Of a stretch of DNA of 64,000 bases, positions 44,945 through 54,796 are shown in pieces (the first letter of the stretch is position 1; every line of letters begins with the position of its first letter). The DNA lies in the IMG/VR virus record IMGVR_UViG_3300050821_004459, positions 1 to 64,000 of that record, one strand, 5' to 3'. The translations under genes were made by a program, and so were the position numbers. This stretch comes from a virus. The notes under the pieces are model-generated. The model worked only from the letters and a program-made list of their open reading frames with translations. It made no database searches and had not been told where the DNA came from.

Positions 44945-45096
44945 TATTGCTCCCCGTGTCCCGGGTCCTGTCCGAGTACGCCCGCGAGGATACTTTTCAT
45001 GTCCTCCACGGTCTCGCTGAGGTCCCCCATTATCTTTTCCGCTTGTTCTATTAGCTCGTCAATCTCTTCATCCTTCTTGTGCTCATTTCTTTCCAT
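44944..45096 (-). CDS. Acidic helical micro-protein (50 aa)
   Basis: ATG at 45096; begins MERNEHKKDEEIDELIEQAE and continues KIMGDLSETVEDMKSILAGV, a single amphipathic helix. Overlaps both neighbours by a few bases, consistent with the coupled late operon. Confidence 0.6.
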   Translation of the reverse strand: MERNEHKKDEEIDELIEQAEKIMGDLSETVEDMKSILAGVLGQDPGHGEQ

Positions 45097-45487
45097 TTAG
45101 TTTTCCATCTATGCGAGCTAGGGAGTCTGTAATCTCTTTCAGTGCATCTATGATCATATGTAGGACCGGCACAGTCTGAGATGTTTGCAGTTCAATGAGA
45201 CGGTCCCTTTGCTCAGTAAGCCTCTCAATCTGCGAAGTTAGTTCGGCACGCATTTTCTGTGCCTGATCCCATAGGACTGTAGCCTCACTAGTCCTAGTGG
45301 TTCCGGTTGTCTCGCGCCTCCTCAAAATATATGTTACAACTCCGCCGGTAATTGCAACTACGAATACGAATATGCCTATGAATGTTGATATCTCACCTAT
45401 CGAAATCCCTGAAGCCGAGGAGTAGGTTCCGATGAGATACTGCATTTCATTAACAGATGGAACAGCATTGGTCACTGCCCCGCCCAC
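45083..45487 (-). CDS. Small membrane protein with coiled-coil (134 aa), holin candidate
   Basis: GTG start. One transmembrane helix at about 32-55 (TFIGIFVFVVAITGGVVTYI) then RRRETTG and a coiled coil (RAELTSQIERLTEQRDRLIE). Size, topology and place next to a lysin candidate make it a possible holin-like or tail-associated membrane protein; not proven. Confidence 0.55.
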   Translation of the reverse strand: MGGAVTNAVPSVNEMQYLIGTYSSASGISIGEISTFIGIFVFVVAITGGVVTYILRRRETTGTTRTSEATVLWDQAQKMRAELTSQIERLTEQRDRLIELQTSQTVPVLHMIIDALKEITDSLARIDGKLNGKK

Positions 45488-45795
45488 ATTGCAGCAAGAG
45501 CGTTGTTGTAATCAAATGTGGCAGGCTGAGTGGCATCGCCATAGTATATTTCAGCTATAGTATTCAGGTACCCTATGAGCTGTAGTGCGTAAGCTGCATC
45601 ACTGATACTTCCAGGATTTGCATCATTCGCGGTAGAACCAAAACCCATTGCCTCAAGAGTCGCGAGGCCGGTACCCGTACCATTTATCTGCAGTGATAGA
45701 TTTGATGCCGACTGTAGCAGGTTACGTAGCGCGACTGAGAGGTTGGTGATGTTCTGACTTATTGATGCCGAATTAGACTGTGCTCCGACGGTCAT
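45472..45795 (-). CDS. Hypothetical virion-type protein (107 aa)
   Basis: ATG at 45795 overlaps the stop of the minor-tail gene. Ser/Asn-rich helical N-terminus (SQNITNLSVALRNLLQSASN) and a C-terminal helix with an aromatic end (YNNALAAMWAGQ). Likely tail-associated because of position. Confidence 0.55.
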   Translation of the reverse strand: MTVGAQSNSASISQNITNLSVALRNLLQSASNLSLQINGTGTGLATLEAMGFGSTANDANPGSISDAAYALQLIGYLNTIAEIYYGDATQPATFDYNNALAAMWAGQ

Positions 45796-48700
45796 ATGCC
45801 TAGCCTTTCCACTATCGAGTTGGTGCAAACAATGCTTGGGCTACCAGTAGTTGCCACCCAGCCAGCCTGAAATCCAATATTAGTTGTCGAAGTGCAGTCA
45901 AGACCGGATGTGCTCTGCAAGTCAAATGCATAACTTTTGCTGGAACTACCAGCCACTGAAGTCGTCCAGGTGAAGAATCCTGACAGTGTAGCAGCAGCAC
46001 TTGATCCACCACTTCCGAATACTATCTGCGCAATACAATGCCAGTGGAATCCATTACTTGTAGCCAGGTCTGGTCCTGTTTGTGTAAGACCCATTACAGT
46101 GTTAAATGTGAATATCTGAAATTTCAGGGCAACTGAGGTTGACCCCATCGTCCCATGTCCGCCACAGCTTATCCGATATGCCGTAAACTGTATCGTATCA
46201 TTAGCCTCGATCACATAGGCCGGGGTGAGATAATTCATGCTTGAAGTAGCATTGCTACTCCCCGCAGCATTCTGCCCCGTTGAAGCTACCATGCGACCGA
46301 TGGTGCCATTCGGGCTTGTAAAGGCCGGCACCCCTACAGCATCAGACCATATTGTCGTTCCGATTGGACTAGCAGAAGGGCTACTGCCAGATGTGGTACC
46401 CAGTACCAGGCTACCAACAACCTGCAATCCCTGTGGGAACGAATTACTGTAAGCATCGGTTCCGGACACCCCGGAAATAGACACAAGCAGGTTGCCAGTA
46501 GTCGGGGTACCGGAGTATGCCATATAGCTTTCACTAGTGCCAGTTGCTATAAACTGTGCACCGGTAATTGTAGTGGCATTTACAATTCCGGCAACTACAA
46601 TTCCACTAACAAGTTCCCCTGCAGAAATCGTATTGGCGGCAATATTGCTACCGGTAATAGTGTTGGCAGCAATATTGCTCGCAACAATCGTGCCAGCCTG
46701 GATTAGGGATGATATGATTGTACCAGCTTGAATAACATCAGTAGCATTGAAGGTGGTTGGCTGCCACGCCCCGGATTCCCATTGGCTAATTAGTCCGGTG
46801 GTGCTATTAATCCATATGTCTCCGTTGTTAGGGGTGGCCGGAGCAGTAGAGCTAATCGTGACTAGCTGGCTATCCGGAGATAGCGATACGATAGCCTGCC
46901 CTAGCATCTCCGATTGGAGAATAGCATTCTGGATCAGGCCTTCAATATTAGATGTACTAGCCGAAGTATTCCCAGATACGGGCGATCCTATGACCTGATT
47001 CGAAACAACAGTACCAGGCGAGTAACCGCTACTGTACGGAATTTCAGGAACGGTGTTGAATGTTATGGTCCATGTGAGAGCATTTATAGTTTCGGACCAT
47101 CCGAACACCAATTGCTGTATCGTAGTGTTTACAAGGAACGATGGCGGATTCGTGATCTGCAGGTAGTCGCCAATCCGCATCGAGGGAATTGACGAGAAGA
47201 ACGAAGCAACCTGCGATCTTGAAAGATCAAATTGAACAGTGGGGTAACGCTCCTGACTTACCGTGCCCTGCAGCAGTAGCCAGTTCGCTATCCCGGAAAT
47301 CTGCGAGTCTAGTGATGTACTTACATTACGGGAATAATTGTATCCGGGCCCAATGCCATTTGGCGGAGCCTGTACACTCATAACTCCAACGGTCAGGATA
47401 GCATTTACCGTGAATCCGTCATAGTTGGATACAGATACATTATTCCTTGCCATCTGATCATCGTAGGTTGGGGTCATCGAGCCAGCTAGAGTTGCACTAG
47501 TGAAGCTAACTACGAGTGCAGCCGATTGACTTTGCATACTAGCTAGGGAACGATAACCAAGTCCAAACTGATCTCTACTTTCATATAGCAAGCCACAGTC
47601 AGTATTCTCAATCAACTGCAAAACGTTCATGATTGTATCATCGACCTGCGGGCCCATGGTAGCAGTACTAGTGTTAGTCCCTATGGTCTCAGATGCAATT
47701 CCCAATTCAGAGCAAAGCCGAGTGAACCGGTCCATGGCATATTCACCGATGTACCCATTCAGAGGATACTGAGCACTGGTAAGACTTGGCACCTGATAAT
47801 CAACGTATAGGTGCCCGACGGCCGTACTATACAGCACTCCTGCACGATTTATCAGGACCTTAGACACAGCAGCAATAGTGGAGGACGTAGAGTAGGTGCC
47901 AGTTACGCTCTCCGTAATGGATGATGCTCCCGGTTTGATAACACGGAGCGCCCAGGCAATATTAGATCCAGACGGGGTAAGCTCCGCGCTTACCAGTATC
48001 GCAACCCCCTGGTAGTTACCGGTGGTTGTTCCAGTAAACAGAATGGTTCCGCCGGAGTTCCTGCCATCAATAGTCAGCGTGCCATTGAAATTCAGATACA
48101 CTTCAAGTTTTGCAACTGTACCGGAGCTATCGGTCTCTGATATACACCAATCGGAAGTACCCGAGGCACTATCACCACCAGTCGGCACGTACAGAAGATA
48201 TCTGGTTACATTATTTGTTGGGGTCCCACCAGAAGGAACTGTGAATGTAGATATCGATGCATTTAGCTGGCAGATCGCATCACTGCCCTGGAAATTAGAT
48301 ACAGCCCCGAAGCTGGGCGGACCTCCGCTAAATGTACCATTAGACTCGCCCGGTAGAGCCGCGACCCAGGCTGTTGATCCAGAGCCATCCTCCATGGCCC
48401 AGTAAGCATGCGGGGCGCTAGAACCGGTCAGGCTAATCATATTGTACCGGTAATAGGGGCTGCCTATTGTTACTGTATTCTGTGACAGACGCCGTACGAT
48501 ACCGCTAACCGTAATGTTGGCATATACATCAGTGCCGGTAGAGTCAAAGGCTGGCGGCCATTCAGATACCTCGCCCCAGAATCGATATCCACTATAAGTA
48601 ACAAAAGTGGAGGACTCGGAGTTCACCGAAATCCGGAGCTGAGTATTTCGAGTGATGTACGGGTAGTAAGCCCCGGATGTATTAATCGGGCTGAAACGCC

Positions 48701-48887
48701 CATCTCGGTTATTCAGAGTGAGTGTTGCCTGAGCAGCCTGTATCGTAGACTGCTCATCGGCTCGACCAATGCCGGTTATCTGTATTGGATTACGCTGATA
48801 AACATACGTAGATATATCAGTCCACGTAGCATTGACCAATAGCTCGACTTTGACGCCGAGGATATTAGCCGGGAACGGAGCTACCAT
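45792..48887 (-). CDS. Minor tail protein / distal tail-fibre-type protein (1031 aa)
   Basis: The N-terminal region (VKVELLVNATWTDISTYVYQ, RADEQSTIQAAQATLTLNNR, DGRFSPINTSGAYYPYITRN) matches minor tail proteins that follow tape measure genes in actinophages. Residues about 120-300 look like a laminin/lectin-type beta-sandwich (PHAYWAMEDGSGSTAW). Residues about 680-800 contain ITGSNIAANTISAGEL-type triple-stranded fibre repeats. The C-terminus is a Ser/Gly/Thr-rich beta domain that could contact the host. Overlaps the tape measure gene end by one base. Confidence 0.85.
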   Translation of the reverse strand: MVAPFPANILGVKVELLVNATWTDISTYVYQRNPIQITGIGRADEQSTIQAAQATLTLNNRDGRFSPINTSGAYYPYITRNTQLRISVNSESSTFVTYSGYRFWGEVSEWPPAFDSTGTDVYANITVSGIVRRLSQNTVTIGSPYYRYNMISLTGSSAPHAYWAMEDGSGSTAWVAALPGESNGTFSGGPPSFGAVSNFQGSDAICQLNASISTFTVPSGGTPTNNVTRYLLYVPTGGDSASGTSDWCISETDSSGTVAKLEVYLNFNGTLTIDGRNSGGTILFTGTTTGNYQGVAILVSAELTPSGSNIAWALRVIKPGASSITESVTGTYSTSSTIAAVSKVLINRAGVLYSTAVGHLYVDYQVPSLTSAQYPLNGYIGEYAMDRFTRLCSELGIASETIGTNTSTATMGPQVDDTIMNVLQLIENTDCGLLYESRDQFGLGYRSLASMQSQSAALVVSFTSATLAGSMTPTYDDQMARNNVSVSNYDGFTVNAILTVGVMSVQAPPNGIGPGYNYSRNVSTSLDSQISGIANWLLLQGTVSQERYPTVQFDLSRSQVASFFSSIPSMRIGDYLQITNPPSFLVNTTIQQLVFGWSETINALTWTITFNTVPEIPYSSGYSPGTVVSNQVIGSPVSGNTSASTSNIEGLIQNAILQSEMLGQAIVSLSPDSQLVTISSTAPATPNNGDIWINSTTGLISQWESGAWQPTTFNATDVIQAGTIISSLIQAGTIVASNIAANTITGSNIAANTISAGELVSGIVVAGIVNATTITGAQFIATGTSESYMAYSGTPTTGNLLVSISGVSGTDAYSNSFPQGLQVVGSLVLGTTSGSSPSASPIGTTIWSDAVGVPAFTSPNGTIGRMVASTGQNAAGSSNATSSMNYLTPAYVIEANDTIQFTAYRISCGGHGTMGSTSVALKFQIFTFNTVMGLTQTGPDLATSNGFHWHCIAQIVFGSGGSSAAATLSGFFTWTTSVAGSSSKSYAFDLQSTSGLDCTSTTNIGFQAGWVATTGSPSIVCTNSIVERLGI

Positions 48888-51800
48888 CAGTTATTCTTCC
48901 CGAACGCACTCTGCACGTTACCTCCGCCACGAACACGGACCCACTTCTTTAGCATCTTTACCATGAACTGTTCAAAATCAGAATTGCCGCCAGTCACTTC
49001 GAGGCAAGTCGATCCACTACCACCCCCGGTATCATTAGACAGATGCTCCGGTCTTCCGGTCCCATTGTAGGCCAGGTTCATACCGGGCTTGAGCCAGCCC
49101 CCATTGTCATACCAGTTATACTGCAACTCGTGCGCCCAGGCATTCTGCGGATTGCCATAACGCCCAGAGATATATCCGATCCCCCACTGCTCCTGGGCGT
49201 ATACGTTCGAGCTACCGCCCGCGCTGGCCGGCCATGCGGCCTGCGGCATCTTTGTGAATGGCAGGGCCTGGGGAATTCCATATGCACCGGAAGACGGGTT
49301 ATTCGCAAACTGGTTCCATCCTGATTCCTGGTTCCAAAGCGCGACCCAGTCTGTCCAGTTAAATACGTCCGTCCATGATGGCATGAGAGCCCTGGCGATA
49401 GCCTGGTTTGTAGAAGCACTCCCGCCGCCGGAAGGGTACGGGCCACCGCCCGTTGGCTTTATTTTCCCAAGAGCAGATTTTAGGTCGTTAGCCGCAGACT
49501 GTCCGAATGCCCCCTCCCAGTCCTTCGTGAATGTGACCCCGTAGCCACCGGCGGTATCGACCAGGCCGCCAGCGGACATCCCGGGCACACCCATCATCGC
49601 GAGTAGCCCTGCATACTTCCTTGTCCTGTATTTATCGACGACAGCCTCGCCAGGCTCCAGGAGTCGCAGTAGTTTGTCTCCGCCACCGAAACCGGGCAGT
49701 AGACCACCAGTACTGAGACCACCGAGCACCATATGTGCAGTAGTCTGGCTCATACCGGGCAGAGTAGAAGTTTCAGATATCCCGCCGCTACCACTCATGT
49801 GTAGACCGACCGAAACCGTCTTGCCCTTCAGCGCATTGATCTGGCCCTGCAAGTTCTGCACATAGCTCTTAGCATCCTGTGCGGAAATTCCGGTCTTCTC
49901 AAGGTCATTGATGAGGTTCTGCCTTGCATTATGATATGCGCTAGTCTCATCACCGCCGTGCGTCAGGGCATCGGTGAACTGCTGCATGGCTTGGGTCGCA
50001 CCACTAGACTTCAGCAAGTCGGCCTGGAACTGACTGGTAAGCTGTGTCTGCAATACATTGGCGAGCTGCCCGGCCTTAATCGTAGACTGGGCTATGATCC
50101 CATTCAGGCCCTGCAGAGATGTGCTATTATTATTGACCCATGTATTCAGGTTCTTCAGGCTAACCGTGCCAGGGCCAAGCGCATCATTGATCATTGCAAC
50201 AATCGTAGCGCGGGCTGCGTCATTGTTGCCAGCGAATGGGATCATCTGCGCGGCTATCGTAGCTGTCGCCGTCGTTAGATTCTTGGTGCTAGCTTCCTGC
50301 TGTTCAAGTGCATCGATTACCTGCTGGCCGCTAGTCACCTGCGAGTAGAATGATTGCTGCATAGTATAGTCAGCCTGGGTAGTCCCGCCCATAGCAGCAC
50401 CGACTAGGCTCACCGAGTTCTTGATATCACCTAGAGTGTGACTAGCAGTAGATGCAGCGTTGCTCGTTGCACCGAAGTTGCTAGTCATGGTAGCGAGTCC
50501 AAGAGCGAACGTGTCTAGACTCGACTCGCCTTCGGTCACAACAGTCATCAGATTATCCTGCGCCTGTGTGATGCTCTGGATACTATGCAGCATGTCGCCC
50601 AAGAACTGCTCCGGACCACTCAGAGCATTCATTGCAGCAGCGTACCGTCCGGTGCCGGTAGCTAGCGACTTGATAGCATCATTGTATCCCTCAGCCTCAA
50701 TAATACTTTCTGCAAATTGCTGCTTACTTGTGGTCAGGAATTGGCTGCTACTTATTCCCGCATTATTAAATGCAGCGAGAGCATTGCTAGCACTCCCAAA
50801 TACACCAGCAGCAATTTTCATATTGCTATTGTATATTGATTGGTCCTGCTGTGCCGTCTGAATAACCGCAGAATAATCTTCAACATTTTGTTTGGCTTGG
50901 TAATAAGCCTGTGAGTATTCTATTACTTCATGTGTTACACCATGGAAATCAGGTAGCTTTACTTCGTGCGCAGAACTTGCAAGATCATTTTGCTGCTGCT
51001 TCGCATAATAGAGAGCTGTGCTGTAATTAGTTATATCATCAGTTATAGTAGAGCCTAGTGCAGATAGCTTTACGGCCGTGATAGACTGCTGGACTCCCGA
51101 GGCAAACTGCTGTGCGGCACTTTTCGCATTTACCAGAGAATAGATAAGGACACCTATCGCAGCTGCTGCAATAGTAATCCATCCCCATGGCAGAGTTGCA
51201 GCACTTTCGGCTTGAGCTGCAAAGTCGCCCATAACATTAGCTGCGCCACTAGCCCCGATCTTGCCAAATCCCAATCCAATATTGAGTAGCATAGGAGCCA
51301 GACCCGCTAGGGTCTTGGACACAAGGAGAGCTGCGGCAGTCCCTAGAAGACCTATGTAAAGGAATGCTCCATGTGCTGCGAGACCAATCCCTATCAGTTT
51401 CTCGCCTATACCAGACCCCGTAACGTTCTCCACAAAGTGCGAGAATGCATCCGCAACATTCAGGATGACCTCGGCATAACCCGGCATCACCTTGAAGAAG
51501 TTGCCAAGAATGCCACCAATGTTACCTATCAGGTCACCCCAGCCAGCCAGGTCAGATGCAGAGTTCTTCATGAACCCGCTGAACCCAGCACCCTGCGTCA
51601 TCGCATAAGTGAAGCGAGCCCCTAGCTGATCTAGAACAGATCCGGCGGCTAGCGCTACGCTCTGTAGAAGTCCGGCATTCTTATTGACTACCTGCAGGCC
51701 CTCCCCGAGAAGGACATACACCTCTGGCTGAGCGGCCTGATTCATTTTGGAGAATGCACCAGTTAGTGGATACACAGATTGCCCGGTCATATCAATGACC

Positions 51801-53194
51801 TTGTCCATGTTCACAAAGTGATTGTATATCTCATCCGCACTGTCAACTCCGGCGGCCGCAAACGCCGCGAGGCCAAGTGCAGCAGGTATCAGAGTCGCGC
51901 CAACTTCAATTATGCCATCAATGAGCATGTGAATGCCGGATGCCGTAGCAATAAATGCCGGCAGCATTCCATTAAGTGCTCCACCGAAGAGAGAGAGGTG
52001 TCCTCCAAGCCCGCCCCATAGGATTCCGCCCGACTGCCACATCGGGATACCCCTGGTAAAGTTGTCATTGAATTGCGATAGGACGGCGGAAGCTACTGCG
52101 AATCCACTACTGCTCAGAGCACGGAGGTCGCCAAGAAGAGAACGGGTTCCACTTCCTGCCGATGCCATAGCACTAACTAGACCATCGCCGATAGAGCTTG
52201 CATATAGCCTCGCGCCAGTGATGGCCTGACCGCCCATGTAACTTCCGATATCACGCAGGGCATTGAAAGCATCACCGACAGAAGACGGGAAGGCACGCCA
52301 CGCATTGCCAGCGGAAGTCGCGGCATTAAGCATTTTATCTTGCATGTACTGCCCGAGAAACTGCAGGACTCTATATGTACCCGAAGCACCGTTTGTTACA
52401 TTATCCCACATATTAGCTAGATTAGGTAGCATGTTCGAGAAAAGATCACCGAACATAGCGCCATACCTAGTGCCATCATCAAGGCCAGCAGAATAATCTA
52501 GAACGTCCTTTAGTGCATCGCTGAAGGCATTATCAGAGTCACGAAGGGAACTGCCCATATCCTCGGAAGCTTTAACCGCATCATCCCAGGATATAGCAAG
52601 ATGCCCCATATCCGCATTCGCGAGCTTTACTGCATCATCCCATGCCGTCAGGGAAGATACATCGCCAAACTTCGGAATTTTAGATGCATCATAATTAATG
52701 GGGACACTAAGCCCCGTCATACTAAACTTGGGTAGTTTACCGATATCAAAGTTTACCGGGATTGTTTCGCTAAGCTGCCCAATCCATCCTAGCTGCTTAG
52801 TCAGACTAGACTGGTTAATGTTCATGTCCATGATGTCAGCAATGCCAGCTTGCTGAATAAGTCTCTTCAGGAACTGCAGCTGTGTGATGATCCTGCCCTG
52901 CGGAATGTTAATATCCGCTATGTCTGCGATTCCTAGGGACTGCACCCTAGACTTAATTGACGTCAGTGACGAGTTAATTTCACTCGTGCCAATCTTGACG
53001 ATTGACATATCACTGATATTTTCCTTGAGCTTGTCTATCTTGTCTGATACACTATCGATGTTATCCGACATAGTGCTTGTATCAATGGCACCCTTGGACG
53101 CACTCTTCAGCGCCTCCATCTTGGCGAGGGCAGCAGCAAATGCAGGCCCGGTCAGATCTGTAGCCGTAATCCTAATGTTTACTTCATTAGCCAT
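48887..53194 (-). CDS. Tape measure protein with soluble lytic transglycosylase domain
   Basis: 1435 aa, the longest gene here, in the position after the tail chaperones. Mainly helical with coiled coils in the first 250 residues, several hydrophobic stretches (LPWGWITIAAAAIGVLIYSL), and a C-terminal lysozyme-like domain at about 1270-1370: DWVALWNQESGWNQFANNPS with the catalytic-type Glu, then GAYGIPQ and WGIGYISGRYGNPQNAW. The protein sets tail length and its hydrolase opens peptidoglycan during DNA entry. Length predicts a tail of roughly 200 nm by the usual rule of about 0.15 nm per residue (inference). Confidence 0.93.
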   Translation of the reverse strand: MANEVNIRITATDLTGPAFAAALAKMEALKSASKGAIDTSTMSDNIDSVSDKIDKLKENISDMSIVKIGTSEINSSLTSIKSRVQSLGIADIADINIPQGRIITQLQFLKRLIQQAGIADIMDMNINQSSLTKQLGWIGQLSETIPVNFDIGKLPKFSMTGLSVPINYDASKIPKFGDVSSLTAWDDAVKLANADMGHLAISWDDAVKASEDMGSSLRDSDNAFSDALKDVLDYSAGLDDGTRYGAMFGDLFSNMLPNLANMWDNVTNGASGTYRVLQFLGQYMQDKMLNAATSAGNAWRAFPSSVGDAFNALRDIGSYMGGQAITGARLYASSIGDGLVSAMASAGSGTRSLLGDLRALSSSGFAVASAVLSQFNDNFTRGIPMWQSGGILWGGLGGHLSLFGGALNGMLPAFIATASGIHMLIDGIIEVGATLIPAALGLAAFAAAGVDSADEIYNHFVNMDKVIDMTGQSVYPLTGAFSKMNQAAQPEVYVLLGEGLQVVNKNAGLLQSVALAAGSVLDQLGARFTYAMTQGAGFSGFMKNSASDLAGWGDLIGNIGGILGNFFKVMPGYAEVILNVADAFSHFVENVTGSGIGEKLIGIGLAAHGAFLYIGLLGTAAALLVSKTLAGLAPMLLNIGLGFGKIGASGAANVMGDFAAQAESAATLPWGWITIAAAAIGVLIYSLVNAKSAAQQFASGVQQSITAVKLSALGSTITDDITNYSTALYYAKQQQNDLASSAHEVKLPDFHGVTHEVIEYSQAYYQAKQNVEDYSAVIQTAQQDQSIYNSNMKIAAGVFGSASNALAAFNNAGISSSQFLTTSKQQFAESIIEAEGYNDAIKSLATGTGRYAAAMNALSGPEQFLGDMLHSIQSITQAQDNLMTVVTEGESSLDTFALGLATMTSNFGATSNAASTASHTLGDIKNSVSLVGAAMGGTTQADYTMQQSFYSQVTSGQQVIDALEQQEASTKNLTTATATIAAQMIPFAGNNDAARATIVAMINDALGPGTVSLKNLNTWVNNNSTSLQGLNGIIAQSTIKAGQLANVLQTQLTSQFQADLLKSSGATQAMQQFTDALTHGGDETSAYHNARQNLINDLEKTGISAQDAKSYVQNLQGQINALKGKTVSVGLHMSGSGGISETSTLPGMSQTTAHMVLGGLSTGGLLPGFGGGDKLLRLLEPGEAVVDKYRTRKYAGLLAMMGVPGMSAGGLVDTAGGYGVTFTKDWEGAFGQSAANDLKSALGKIKPTGGGPYPSGGGSASTNQAIARALMPSWTDVFNWTDWVALWNQESGWNQFANNPSSGAYGIPQALPFTKMPQAAWPASAGGSSNVYAQEQWGIGYISGRYGNPQNAWAHELQYNWYDNGGWLKPGMNLAYNGTGRPEHLSNDTGGGSGSTCLEVTGGNSDFEQFMVKMLKKWVRVRGGGNVQSAFGKNN

Positions 53195-53797
53195 AGTAAT
53201 CCTCCTCCCGTGGTGCGCCCTCGTCCTCGATATGCCCCATATGGTATATCTTGAGAAGACTAATGATGCCAGCTTCCTCCTGCTTAACGACGCTAGGGAC
53301 GGTGTGAAATCTGTCGCAGAGCCCGACGATAAACTCTGCTTCGTACAGTTCGTTTGGCTTGGTTATTATCCGCCCATCCCGAGTGATCGCTCCAGCGAAT
53401 CGCTTCCATTCATCGAGCCTTTTCCCAGTTCCTCGGATACGCCCGCAATAGCCTTCTGCCACTGCTGCAGAATTTCCCGGATCACCACCTGCTCGTGAAC
53501 GGAACATCCCTCCAGGGTGTGCGGAGTCGGCTCTCCCTCTCGGATGGAAGGGGTATCCTCACCCTCCTTGATCGGTCCATTCTGAGGGTTTTCCAGGTTC
53601 CAGTCAATCAGGTAGTCAAGGAACCTCTGCGTTGCTTTGTCATTATTGTCAGCCACATCGACGTTTGTTGCGGCCTGCCAGCGAAGCATTTCGTTGAACT
53701 CCGCGACCGTCGGGCATCCCACCTTGATCCTAAGCCCATCAAGGAATGTGCCCTCGAAATGTAGATTGTAGACAGTCTTCTCCGGACGGAATCCCAT
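53187..53797 (-). CDS. Tail assembly chaperone, -1 frameshift product (GT type)
   Basis: The upstream chaperone frame starting at 53797 changes to the -1 frame at the GGGAAAA heptamer (53420-53426) and continues KRLDEWKRFAGAITRDGRII to the stop at 53187. The extension is about 78 residues with NELYEAEFIVGLCDRFHTVP. This matches lambda G/GT logic, in which the long form bridges tape measure and tube subunits. The fused reading is inferred from the heptamer in the correct phase and the overlapping open frames. Confidence 0.85.
53366..53797 (-). CDS. Tail assembly chaperone, short form (G type)
   Basis: 143 aa from ATG 53797, chosen because AAGGGA lies six bases upstream; the frame is open further to 53908 but without a site. 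The N-terminal strand region TVYNLHFEGTFLDGLRIKVG and an acidic middle (KEGEDTPSIREGEP) precede GKGSMNGSDSLERSLGMGG at the end. Between the major tail and tape measure genes, as expected. Confidence 0.85.
   Translation of the reverse strand: MGFRPEKTVYNLHFEGTFLDGLRIKVGCPTVAEFNEMLRWQAATNVDVADNNDKATQRFLDYLIDWNLENPQNGPIKEGEDTPSIREGEPTPHTLEGCSVHEQVVIREILQQWQKAIAGVSEELGKGSMNGSDSLERSLGMGG
53420..53426 (-). promoter_or_regulatory. Programmed -1 ribosomal frameshift slippery site GGGAAAA
   Basis: On the - strand the codons CTG GGA AAA place G-GGA-AAA in the right phase for simultaneous -1 slippage of both tRNAs. The -1 frame is open for 78 further codons. Canonical in tail chaperone genes. Confidence 0.9.
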
Positions 53798-53889
53798 TAT
53801 AATCCCTTGCATTATGTATGTGATTGTATATGCGATGTAGCAGGCGAGTCCCGACAGATGAGATGTAATATCCATCGGGACTCCCCTGG

Positions 53890-54318
53890 TTAAGCGTGCG
53901 TTGTCCATGTAGGGGAATTACCATCCGCGAGTTGCCCTGGAACCTGCCAGGTAAGCTCGCCGGTATTCGCACGAGTGATCTGGTAGTCAGTCAAAACATT
54001 GTTTACCACGAGGCTCGGCTGACCGGTGGTAGCTCCCAGAGGGTCAATCTCGACCGACCGGACTACTGTCGTGGATGGTACTGTCGCGAACACCGCGTGC
54101 GACATATTGGCAGCAGTATTGAAAACCCCGTTGAGGGTCAGCGTGTAGTCCGCGAGGAGCAGGATCGTCTCATTCGCAAACTTGTCAACACCGGTGACAT
54201 CCTGCGTCGCGCGGGGCGTCGTGAACGCATAGTTCGTGCAGTCATTGGTGATCGTGCGAGCCACAGAGCCCGAGTCCTGCACGATAATTGCGCCACCAAG
54301 TCCAGAGGTCTTTGCCAT
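53890..54318 (-). CDS. Tail tube-type protein (142 aa)
   Basis: Begins MAKTSGLGGAIIVQDSGSVA and contains TRATQDVTGVDKFANETILL-like strands and TLTLNGVFNTAANMSHAVFA, features of major tail/tail tube proteins. It shares the MAKxSGLG opening with the larger 54796-55740 protein, implying related N-termini. Overlaps nothing functional; next downstream is the chaperone gene. Confidence 0.65.
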   Translation of the reverse strand: MAKTSGLGGAIIVQDSGSVARTITNDCTNYAFTTPRATQDVTGVDKFANETILLLADYTLTLNGVFNTAANMSHAVFATVPSTTVVRSVEIDPLGATTGQPSLVVNNVLTDYQITRANTGELTWQVPGQLADGNSPTWTTHA

Positions 54319-54322
54319 TGAA

Positions 54323-54796
54323 TTACCCTCTCTTCTGTGTTTCTATAATTTTGTTCTGGTTGATCGAGAAATCCTCGACCCAGTCATCGATGTACTTATG
54401 CTGCACCGGCGGCGCGAAGTACTTACGCCAGTCCCCTGCCCTAACGAACAGAAGCGGTTCCCGGCCGACCGGTAGCCGGTGGTCATGTTTCGTTCCGGCA
54501 AACCCCTCGTTGCCGGGAGGATAAATGAAATGGAATAGATACATTCCCTCTCGATCTATCGTGTATGATCGTGTCTTATCGTGCGTGACATAGTCGAATT
54601 GCTTCTCGCCAAGAGGGGTGCTCTTGTCAATGGTAAGAACGAATCCGTTCAGGAAGTCTTCACAGTTCACCTCCTCACATGTCGCTTTACGCCAGTGTGT
54701 ACTCAAGGGACGCGACCAGGAGTATGTCTTGTAATTTTCCGGTCCGACCTTAGACACCAGTCTGTTTAGAGGCGGCGGAGTGAATCTTGGAGGCAT
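54323..54796 (-). CDS. Tail-module hypothetical protein (157 aa)
   Basis: Starts MPPRFTPPPLNRLVSKVGPE; mixed alpha/beta with several His and aromatic residues (MYLFHFIYPPGNEGFAGTKH). The single CEEVNCED pair is notable. Lies between two tail tube-like genes with one-base overlap. Specific function unknown. Confidence 0.6.
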   Translation of the reverse strand: MPPRFTPPPLNRLVSKVGPENYKTYSWSRPLSTHWRKATCEEVNCEDFLNGFVLTIDKSTPLGEKQFDYVTHDKTRSYTIDREGMYLFHFIYPPGNEGFAGTKHDHRLPVGREPLLFVRAGDWRKYFAPPVQHKYIDDWVEDFSINQNKIIETQKRG

